Shown here in pieces: positions 24,386 to 33,521 of a stretch of 64,000 nt of DNA; within the stretch, counting starts at the first letter, position 1, and each line of letters opens with the position of its first letter. Source of the stretch: Xanthoparmelia taractica (taxonomy: Eukaryota > Ascomycota > Lecanoromycetes > Lecanorales > Parmeliaceae). The position numbers and the translations under genes are program-made. The notes under the pieces are model-generated. The model searched no databases. It had not been told where the DNA came from and saw only the letters and a list, made by a program, of their open reading frames with translations. Location of the stretch: contig JANQBS010000146.1 in NCBI GenBank assembly GCA_033085395.1, positions 36,971 through 100,970 on the forward strand, read 5' to 3'.

Positions 24386-25581
24386 ATGGTAAGCTATAAA
24401 TGTCCTCCCGGCATGATAACATCACGAATTATACAATCTCTTGAGGCACTGCAACCATTCGTCACTGCTTCAAGCTCTGTCGAACCATGCAACACTGGTG
24501 AAGGTCAAAAGGCTTGAGCCATGAGCTTGTAGCAATGCAGCTCGTGGTCTCTCTAGAGTTCAGAGAAGATCTCATTTGGTGAACATGATTCGCTGATGAT
24601 CTTCTTTTCTCAATGACAGCCTCCTAAGCAAGGCAAAAAAGCCACCCCGGCGCCCTTTCCCCAGAGTAAGGCCGGGGCTACTAAGAAGACCGCGAAGGTG
24701 AGTTACTTCCCCTTCCCATCTATCTTTTCTTCCTATAATTTCAATTCATATCGGCATCGCGAGTACCAGGAAGTCCTCGCGTCACTAACAGTCTACCTTC
24801 AATGTGTAGAACCCTCTGATCGAAAAGCGTCCCCGTAACTTCGGCATAGGCCAAGACATCCAACCACGTCGCAATCTCTCGCGCATGGTAAAGTGGCCCG
24901 AATACGTCCGCCTACAACGCCAAAAGAAGATTCTCAATCTCCGTCTCAAAGTCCCTCCTGCGATCGCGCAATTTTCCAACGTGCTTGACCGCAATACCGC
25001 CACCCAGACCTTCAAACTCCTCAACAAATACAAGCCAGAAACCAAGACCGAGAAGAAGGAGCGATTGCTCAAGGAAGCTACCGCGGTCAGTGAAGGTAAA
25101 AAGAAGGAGGATGTCAGCAAGAAGCCTTATACAGTGAAGTACGGGCTCAACCACGTAGTGGGCTTGATTGAGAACAAGAAGGCGACCTTGGTGCTCATTC
25201 CTAATGACGTGGATCCGATCGAGCTGGTCATCTTTCTCCCAGCGTTGTGCAGGAAGATGGGTGTGCCTTATGCAATTGTCAAGGGCAAAGCTAGGTTAGG
25301 CGTTGTTGTGCACAAGAAGGTATGTCATCATCCTCTTCCTCCTTTCAGCCACAAAGAATACATGACTGACCGCATATCAGACCGCAGCTGTTCTCGCCCT
25401 CACGGAAGTCCGCTCAGAAGACAAGTCCGAGCTCTCGAAGCTGGTCTCGGCCATCAAGGAGGGCTACTCAGAGAAGTACGAGGAAGCCAAACGTCACTGG
25501 GGTGGAGGCATCATGGGGCAGAAGGCTATTGCCAGGACGGAAAAGAAGCGCAAGGCTTTGGACAGCGCTATCAAGATCTAG
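24386..25581 (+). CDS. rpl8: 60S ribosomal protein eL8 (L7Ae family)
   Basis: Component of the large ribosomal subunit that contacts 25S rRNA. Exons are 24386-24388, 24620-24697, 24810-25319 and 25381-25581, giving 263 residues, the usual fungal length. The first exon is just the ATG, followed at once by a 231-bp intron with a GTAAGC donor; exon 2 then gives [15 protein letters not shown], the expected basic N-terminus. Other introns are 112 and 61 bp. Conserved segments include [31 protein letters not shown], and the L7Ae core ([42 protein letters not shown]). The alternative of starting at a later ATG fails because the in-frame ATG at the intron end reads into TAA. Identification is secure. 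Confidence 0.96.
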
Positions 25582-27830
25582 AGTGGACGCTTGCTACTTT
25601 CGAGCTTGCAAATAAATCCACTAACTTAGCATGTAGCTAGGCGTTACTAGCTTCTACAAAGTCAAATCAATAAATGTCCATGCCAGAGTTACTGGCAGCT
25701 CGACCTTCTGATTGACAGACGACCGATTCGCTCAAGCTGTTCAAGTCTATACGCAGACAGAAGGATCGGTATGCATGTTTCAAGGTAAGTCTTGTCTTTC
25801 CAGTACAACTCGGCATTGCAGACATGTCAAACCCCGGCTACAGCGAGATCCCTAGAAGACACTGCCTACAAAAGAGCAAGCCTCGACCGAATCTCCGATA
25901 CATGTACTAGAATATCATCTGCCTCACAACAGCCACAGCGCCTCCATTTCTCCAACCGTGGTGAAGGCAAAGCCGCACTAATTAGCCATCCACGCAAACC
26001 GAGCAAGCACGGGATATATGGGCCTGACCATATTGCAGAGTCTTTGCACATGTCTGAGACCAATTGGTATACTATGATTCCAGACAGGACTGTCCAACTC
26101 GACAACTCGGGCTAAACAAAAAGCTGAAGACGTTCATGGGTGTTTCCGATAGATCCATCAAAACCCAAAAGTCTTTCCAAGACGAACGCCACGGACCCAT
26201 AAAGACTTCGGTCTACAGCAATACCAGTCCTCCAATCCACTTCGAATATCGTACCCATCAATGTCCCCAAATCCACTTATCATACAGCTTGTCAGATAGA
26301 CCTGCCCGTTAATAATAGGGCTGCTGCTTTTCTCCTCTCCGAACCCACGAACCCCGACTTTTGCCCGAAAATCTCTCCAATTAACATCCAGCCATTTTCA
26401 ATAAGAACAAGCTTTATCCATTCCACCACGCGCCGTCACTGGCGACATGTCCTCCAATCCACTACCCAACCGCTCGTACCCACTCATCTTCTAGCTAGCC
26501 AACTGTCCGACCGTTTCGAGCTCATAGCGCATCAGCCTCTTACTCGAATTATGAGGTGCATCCTCACGTCTCATAGTCTCCGTTATCGTACAATTTTGAT
26601 TTAATTTAGAGACAAGCATTTCTGTAGAGCAATATATCTGTCCTCCCAGGCCTTCTTTTCTCTTCTCTGCAGATGGCATTCTTGTGCGAGAGACACCGGG
26701 ACTCTGCAGCAGTGTCAAAAAGGGGACGACAAAGAAAGTCGAGCAGAACATGCTGGCTGTAAGGTAAACACGAGTTCAGACAGCTTCTTGGTGTGAGTCG
26801 TCGTTACAAGAGGAACGGGAGAAGGATTTAAGGAACTCAGCAACCACCGAGCAGAGCTGGAAAGATGCCTGATCATGACCACGGAGTCACTGCATCACGT
26901 AACTTTCCCTAACTCATCCAAGAATCTCCTTGATTCAGAAAGTTAGGTAGCGAATATGCAGAGCATAGGCTCGCCGCACCTCGCCCCCGAAGGCATTCGT
27001 TCCACGTCTACGGTAAGAATATGCACACTTCTACCAAATCAACCTGAGACCAGCATCACTTTCACATGGCAAACAATCTGTCATGTCGCTGGGTACCGCA
27101 AACGTATACTCCTTTGAGCATGTCTTCTTGCGTTTTACGAGTCTACGCCCTAATTGCCAGGACCCAACCGAGCATATAAAGCAAGGAGAACGCATTTTAC
27201 CTGCCGTATGCTTCTAGCATCATTCAGACTTCGTTCTTAAATTGGGGTTTTCTCAAGGATGAGGATATGGTCATTCGATCTGTGGCAGAGTGTGGAGGCT
27301 ACGCAATCAGCTAGGATCCCGAGAACTTACCCTCACCTATCAATTGTTTAATGCCTGCCTGCCTGCCTACTGCTGACCGGTTGCTATAAATAGGGTCTTG
27401 TCGGTTTCAGCAGATTCAGGATTGGCTAGGGCACTTTATCCCGCCTCCCGTATGTACGAGTACCTCACAAGGCCCGAGCATCTGATCTACTCGCTCCTTG
27501 GGCTCTTCTGCGAAGCGCCATAGCTGCTTGCCTCGACATGACGCGGGTCAATTGTTTCGCAGATTACCGACCTAAAACGAAAAATGAGTGTCGTCTTCTA
27601 GCGTTTCTTATGATGATAGTATAGAGCTAGAAGAAGTAGTAAAACAGCACCAAAAGAGCATAGATGGCAAAGCACCAAGAGGCAAAACATGGCCAGTAAG
27701 CAAATCGCGACCCGCGCACCTTGACGTCCATGGTACAAGAGTATAGTATGGAACTCTATACCGACCAACAAGGAATAAGATCATTAATCGTCCCAATATT
27801 GACGCCTGTCCATCTCGCAAGGGCTCAGTG
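25582..27830. other. gene-free region with (CCTG)n repeat
   Basis: 2.25 kb without a supported gene. There is a (CCTG)4 tandem at 27353-27368. A minus-strand 86-codon frame (26491-26751) begins with a hydrophobic stretch like a weak signal peptide, but nothing else supports it. Other frames are under 110 codons and overlap on both strands. No transposase or reverse transcriptase remnant is visible. Confidence 0.5.
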
Positions 27831-29156
27831 TTATCCAGCTAGCACAAAATTCCCTAAAGGTATACGCTGACCTACTTCATCCATACTGGCCTTTACCCGA
27901 GGGATTTGAAGATACTGCGTTGTAGCATCGAATGACGCTTTGGGAGAGGAAGTGTCGTTTTGAGCAGTCCCTGGAGCCGATCTTTCGGGCGCCAGTCGAT
28001 AGTACGGAGGAGGACTCCGCTTGTAGACGTTCCGGAGTTTCCGTCTAATATCGTCCTCGATTTTGGTTTCATCTCTTCTAAGCTTCTCTTCAATGCCAAC
28101 ATCCTGTTCGGAACCAAAAGTGCTCTGACGAGGAATGGGCGTCTTCTTATCCATTTCGCCTACATGGGCTGGTAGCTTCTGATCGAATTTGATACGATGA
28201 GAGGCTTCAGATTCATCATGATGCAATTCGTCTGTCGTTTCGTAGCCGTAGGACCCGACTCTTTTAGGGACGGTAGTCATGTCCTTGGCACCAGAAGACC
28301 GTCCACTTTTGCGGAGCGCGGGGCTTGTAGTCGCTGCTTTGCTGCCCCAGGAAAACCTTCTCGCGATATTCCTGCAGTCAGAAGCATTAGGGGTTCCAGG
28401 TCCGATATTGACCACTACGGAGATCTCCACATCTTTGCCATAGAGTCCCCACATTTCGTCCAAAGCAAGTTCGGTGATGTTGTGTGGACTCGGGAATTTG
28501 AAATCCAGAAATTTCGATTTGCCCTTCGTAGTTGAAGTCTCTTTCCAAGGAGGTGTGAAGTACTTGGCCGCTCCTGTGACCCCAAAAGCGTGCGAGATCC
28601 TGTACTTGCGAGGATCTGGCGGCCCGTCCAGTACTTTGGAACCTTTTGGACAGTCGTAGGTTCGAAAAAGATTGTATCCGAGGTGCGTGCCCTTTGAGTC
28701 GGTCTTAAGGGCAGAGACGAATACGTGTTTGCAACGGGTGCCATCCGGGGGCGTGAAAAACATGTGCTTATCGGTCTCGTAGAAGTCGGTCAGATGGTCA
28801 ATCTGCTCCACCAAACGATCTGTATCGAAATAGCTGTGCTGCGTGAGGCGCATGATAAGTTGCTCAGCCTTGGATCTGGGTGTGATGCAGTCGATCAGGT
28901 TGTACCACTCGGCCAAGGCGGCTGACACGTCCATTTGGAAGCGGCCGAGCAGCAAGGCTAGCCAGCCACCTGGACCAATGCCCGCAATGACATCGAAGAC
29001 ATCGCAGGGTCGGGGTTTTCTGTCTGGAACTCCATTGTTCCGAGCAATTGCACCGAGCAATTTGTCGAGGATGAGAAGGGTTGAGATGCCCTGAAGTCCG
29101 CCACCATCGATGGTCAGGATCTTCAGAGGCTTCTCAGGCTGTGGCAACTTGGCCAT
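27831..29156 (-). CDS. patatin-like protein, predicted inactive
   Basis: Patatin-like fold (family of lipid acyl hydrolases). Intronless, 441 residues, starting MAKLPQPEKPLKILTIDGGG. The oxyanion-hole motif DGGGLQG is intact at 17-23. The nucleophile elbow GxSxG is GIGPG (59-63), with Gly61 encoded by GGT where the catalytic Ser should be, and the catalytic-Asp motif DGG/DGA is not found in the expected region (SKFLDFKFPSPHN). The fold is otherwise well kept: CDVFDVIAG, the LLGR helix, HVFVSALK, YNLFRTYDC, and an AARATSAAP-like segment (SHAFGVTGAAKYF). With both catalytic residues missing it should not hydrolyse lipids by the patatin mechanism. The C-terminal 170 residues are Ser/Lys/Arg-rich and disordered. 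It is divergent from a patatin gene with intact residues at 30846. Confidence 0.85.
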   Translation of the reverse strand: MAKLPQPEKPLKILTIDGGGLQGISTLLILDKLLGAIARNNGVPDRKPRPCDVFDVIAGIGPGGWLALLLGRFQMDVSAALAEWYNLIDCITPRSKAEQLIMRLTQHSYFDTDRLVEQIDHLTDFYETDKHMFFTPPDGTRCKHVFVSALKTDSKGTHLGYNLFRTYDCPKGSKVLDGPPDPRKYRISHAFGVTGAAKYFTPPWKETSTTKGKSKFLDFKFPSPHNITELALDEMWGLYGKDVEISVVVNIGPGTPNASDCRNIARRFSWGSKAATTSPALRKSGRSSGAKDMTTVPKRVGSYGYETTDELHHDESEASHRIKFDQKLPAHVGEMDKKTPIPRQSTFGSEQDVGIEEKLRRDETKIEDDIRRKLRNVYKRSPPPYYRLAPERSAPGTAQNDTSSPKASFDATTQYLQIPRVKASMDEVGQRIPLGNFVLAG

Positions 29157-30845
29157 GTACTGGTGGAGGATATATTATTGTTGTTGTGTCGCCTGCTTGA
29201 AGATCAAAATATCCGAAAGCCATGACGAGATAAGGTTGGGAGCTCATTCTGTTCTTATACATGGCTGGATCCTATGTTGGCTCTTATCTAGTCTGTAGCC
29301 TTTGGGGTTGACAGAGGGTGACCATTGGGGCGTCAGGATGGGAGCTATGTAAGGTAGTATTTTGCGAAGACGTGCTGACTTAGGGCGTAGCCACGCGGGT
29401 TTTATTGGTGGCGTGTGACAGGAATAATGGCTGCGCCAGCCCCAACCAACTAGGAATCAATTTCTACAGCAATGGCGCCTGACGCCTCTGACCCTTTCCT
29501 TATCCTAACCACCTTCAATGAAATCCCTTTGGAGTCGAGTCTCCCCATCGCTGGTGATATGTATTCATTACCTCGCCAATCCATTGGTTTTCCATCATGG
29601 CGCTGAATATGTGGCCGGGCACTGAGGCTGTGATGGCTACAGACATGTTTTGGCTTACTGCGAGCAACCCCCTCATCCTCATTCCCAATGGAGCGTCACC
29701 GCCCCAGTCATCTTCTGTCAGGCGAACTGCAGCCTTTCCGCCCTCACGAGGCGGTTGATAGGCAACGAGTAAATCCGAATGCAGAAAGCGACTTCCGGTC
29801 TCGATTATGAGGCACAAAGAAATGCTCTGCAAAAGAATTTTCTTGGCTAGGGTTAGGATTTGCTTCGCAAACCCAACCCTAACAGATCCTACGGTCGATC
29901 GGCTGTTAGCCCTAAATCTAACCCCAATAAGAATCCCTCAACGCCAGTAATTTCTGCTTGCGATAGTCAAAATCTTGAGAAAATTTGATGTTTAAGAAGA
30001 GACAAGGCATCAAGTAACGCAGGAGGCTATCTATTACTGCTGACCAAGGGTCCAAGCGCTGCCAAAGCTGACATACGAATCGAGCGTGTGTATCAAAATG
30101 TACTCGTGCCTCTTGCGTCAGATACGCCTTGCCAATGGTTGTGTTGCATTCTTCCCCAAAGGGGCCGCAAAGCTCTCTGGTCTAAACTCATTGTGATGAG
30201 TCGATAACGAGCTGAAAGAACAATGGGTGGATTGCCGCCTACTCTAAAGATGGAAGATGAACTGATGCCGCATGGCCCGCCACCATCCCACAGTTCGGTT
30301 GATTAGTCTCGGCGGATTTACTATTATAAGTCGAGGGAGATGCACTGTAGCACTCTACGGTGTCATCACAGCCTTCTTCTGTTACCAGTAAATCCGGAAT
30401 TAATTAGTGGGGGTTGTGCATCGTTCTGCGCGCTGCAACGAAGGCGCCCGCTAATGCAGCCTGGAAACAATTTGTCTGTCTGTCACCCCCGAATCATTAG
30501 CTGTTTAATCGTTTTCCGGACAGGCCCCAGAATTTGGAGGCTCAAAGAATTCTTCAAGGCGAGGCTGAGCGTAGTTCAACAAAGGTCACAATGCTTTTCT
30601 TTATAAAATGATCCAGAATATGCCCTTCAGGCATGAACGTCGTATCATGTCCGATCGTCTTTCTATCGACTCTCCATATCCCCTTGACCAGCCATAAGTC
30701 ACACCAAAAAGTTGCCAACTTCCATGGTACAAATTCCAGGCTGTGTTCGCAGAGAAGAACCTGACACATATCATTTATAAAAATCTGATTTACGTCTTTC
30801 GGGAGCCTGCTGAAGCTCGCCCTTTATACACGGATTCCAAAAAAC
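29157..30845. other. region between two divergent patatin-like genes
   Basis: 1.69 kb with no supported gene. A minus-strand frame of 105 codons (29515-29832) has no recognisable motif. It contains the telomere-like hairpin listed separately. Confidence 0.5.
29846..29883. repeat. telomere-like imperfect hairpin
   Basis: Left arm gctagggttaggatttgc, three-base loop ttc, right arm gcaaacccaaccctaac. The arms match except for a few transitions and one base gap. A further gttagccctaaatctaaccc lies at 29905-29924, related in sequence. Confidence 0.6.
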
Positions 30846-32463
30846 ATGGACAATCCAAGCGCCAGGTCCAAGCGTCTCAATGTCCTCGTTTTAGGTAAGG
30901 GTCCTCGTCGTCCGTAAGAGCGTTCCATCATTACTAACATAGAACACTAGATGGAGGAGGCGTTCGAGGTCTCTCGTCATTGCTCATTCTCCAAGCGCTG
31001 ATGGTCCAAATCAAGCAAACTCTCACAACCCAGGACATAGCTGTCGGCGAGCTGCATCCGCATCATGTCTTCCGGCTTGTGGCTGGAACGAGCACCGGAG
31101 GCTTGATCGCTCTGATGCTCGGGAAGATGGGAATGACAGTCGATGAATGTATTACGCAATATGAAGAGCTTTCCAAAGTGATATTTGGGAGAAAGCATAT
31201 CAGGGGCAGAATAACTCATGGTCTCGCCCCCGCAAGGTACTCAGGAAAGCGTCTGTGGAACTGCATTCGGAAATTGCTACGTGATCGTAAACTCGACGAG
31301 AATTTGTCGATGAGTGATAAAGCTGATAGGGTAGCTTGGTACGTCCCAGCAATGCTCTGGATTTTCATCCCAATGTTATCAGCATGGCTTCTTCTAAAGC
31401 CGGGGCTCATCTCGCTAACATAGCTGCCATTAGTGCCGTGATTTGCAGAGAGCATTGCTCATCCTCCCAATATTCTAAGCTGACGAATAGAGCCGTCCCT
31501 ATATGCAGCCTGCCTTGCAAAGACAATCTCATTTGCAGAGTTTGCGACGCAGCGCGAGCGACTTCGGCGGCACCAACATTTTTCCCGGTCATGAAAATCG
31601 GGAATCGATTCTTTGCCGATGGGGGTTTGGGAAACAACAATCCGTCTTTTGCCATATATTTCCATTATACTGCTATAGAGCGGAAGAAGTCGACCAGACC
31701 CATGGCTACTCCTGCAAAATCGGCTCCACATTTTTCACCTCATGGCGATCTTGACTGTTCGTGTGTTCGATTCACCAATATCGGTACTGGTGCCAAAGTC
31801 AACGAAGTGGAGCCTAGGAAGCGAGATGTGCTCGCGCGCTTGATACCCGGCTTCATCAGAAAAGGAGTATTTCTGAAACAGACCTTGACCGAGATTGCGG
31901 TAAATTCAGAAGAAAAGGCGGAGGTTATGAGACACTTTCAATACTTGAATTCGGAAATCATCGAGTACGAGCGATTCGACGCCAATCATGGAGTGTCTAA
32001 TATCAAATTGGATGATCATAACGCTCTTGGTGAGATCAGAGAGAAGACGGAGCAGTATCTTGAAGAGCAAGAAACAAAAGACTTGTTGAATCAGGTTGGA
32101 TCGGCTATTGCGACCGATTACCTCAACACCCGGCCAATCCATGGACAGGACCAGGACGTGCAACCAGCCGACTTAGCTATTGACAAGTCGCGCCAAGCCC
32201 TCAAGGCACCGAGTACAATGTTAGCGTCCTCGTCGCTATCGAGCGGTCCATCCAGCCACAGCAACTATCCCGAAAGTGAAACCCACCTGCTATTTCCAAA
32301 CCATGACAACCCTCAAAATGACGGACCAGCACAGTTGGCCAGGCATCCAGCAGAATCTCACTTTCCGCCAGACGGACAAGGACATTCTAAAGACTATGAT
32401 CTCGAAGACTCTGGTATCGATACCGTCGAGCCAGAAACACTAATGGCAGCAGCTCCGACCTGA
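30846..32463 (+). CDS. patatin-like phospholipase, catalytic residues intact
   Basis: Predicted lipid acyl hydrolase (phospholipase A2 type) using a Ser-Asp dyad. Exons are 30846-30894, 30951-31338 and 31383-32463, giving 505 residues. Intron 1 (56 bp) splits the DGGG motif. Intron 2 (31339-31382, 44 bp, GTACGT donor, TCAG acceptor) is required because without it the frame stops at 31423; it is the shortest intron in the window, and the residues around it (VAC|MASSKAG) are less conserved, so this join is the weakest part. Motifs: oxyanion hole DGGGVRG (17-23), nucleophile elbow GTSTG with Ser64, AARATSAAPTFF (202-213), and DGGLGNNNP with Asp225. The C-terminal 150 residues are disordered and Ser/Pro-rich. 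No signal peptide or NLR-type domain is attached. Confidence 0.85.
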
Positions 32464-33521
32464 GACTTTAGGCTTTAGATTGTCAACAATAGCCGTCCAG
32501 TCGCCAGATCTCGAATAAACAGACATTGAATTCAATGTCTTCCTCGATGGAGCAGTACCAACGACAGTACCACTGCGGTGAACCTTCAGACGTCCTCACA
32601 ATATGGCACCCTCTTCTTTCATCCGTCGAATCAGGAAATGCAGCTGCTGCCATTAGAAAGGAGGCATCCCGGCTCATGAACGAACGGTTCATAGCAGCCG
32701 CCGATTACCGGTGCGGAATAGAAGGTCAATATCATGCACGAAAGGGCTTTAAAGCTCTCAGGGGTATGTCAAACTCCGCCAAGCGCAATGTGCCCCGTCA
32801 CCGACTAAGAGGGAAAAGGCAGACAGGAAGCCACCTAAAGCTGCTCGGCGCATTTCAAAGAGTGATCGACGGCGGAAGGAGAACATTCACAAGTTTGAAA
32901 TTACCGGCCGCGCCTGGAAGTTGAGGAGAAAAGATGACCGGTTTCCGATCAAAAAGGCCAATTAGAAAACAAGAAGAGAAAACAAATATCGATACCATCA
33001 TTGCTTTATAGGAGCCATGCAACTCGGCAGCCGTGAGATTAGTTTCGAGACGAACCTATCGGAAACGCCAAATGTATAGATATCATATACATATGAACCA
33101 TTTACCCCGGCCATAGGCCTGGTATTTACCTTTTCCGTTCACGGAAAGGGAGCATAGGAGAGCATGCCCAGAGCACGAGCGAGCGTGCAAAGAGGAGCGA
33201 GACTCTCCCGGCCCCTCGCATCAAGGGGGATGCGGCAACGAATGTCAGGGACGTTGCGCGATACTGGCGCACACACAGCGTCCCAGCGAAGGGTAGAAAC
33301 CTCAACAACAGTCAAATGAACGTTTGGAAGCCTGAGTTGCAGGCTATGTACCACAGTGGGCAGCACAGATTCCTTTGCTCTTAGATTCCAATGAAGGAGC
33401 GCTCCAGCTGATGCTACATCGCGACATGGTATCATACTGCAAACGGATCCTATTATAAGTAGCATGTACGTGAAAAGGCTGTACAATATTATTTCTCCGC
33501 TTTCTACACTTCCAGCGCTGC
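32464..33521. other. intergenic, patatin 3' side to alp14 3' side
   Basis: Holds the convergent 3' flanks of the two genes. A 132-codon plus-strand frame (32526-32924) starts MNSMSSSMEQYQRQYH, turns basic at its C-terminus and has no known domain; it could be a small gene but I do not call it as supported. The long minus-strand frame that continues from alp14 to 33139 is read-through past the real last exon. Confidence 0.4.

Noticed and set aside
24389..24619. Possible C/D snoRNA in the rpl8 first intron
   Set aside because: Box-like motifs are present but spacing of about 180 nt and lack of a clear terminal stem do not fit.
26491..26751. 86-codon minus-strand frame with a hydrophobic start
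   Set aside because: Resembles a weak signal peptide but has no cysteine pattern or other sign of a secreted effector.
29515..29832. 105-codon frame between the patatin genes
   Set aside because: No recognisable domain, no adjoining exons; not enough to call a gene or pseudogene.
32526..32924. 132-codon frame downstream of the intact patatin gene
   Set aside because: Plausible composition in part, but no domain, and only about 60 bases after the patatin stop; left as unsupported.
33139..33521. Extension of the alp14 frame beyond 33607
   Set aside because: Runs through the GTATGT donor and intron into unrelated sequence; splicing to 33554-33522 gives the expected AKQGLTRPGG end.
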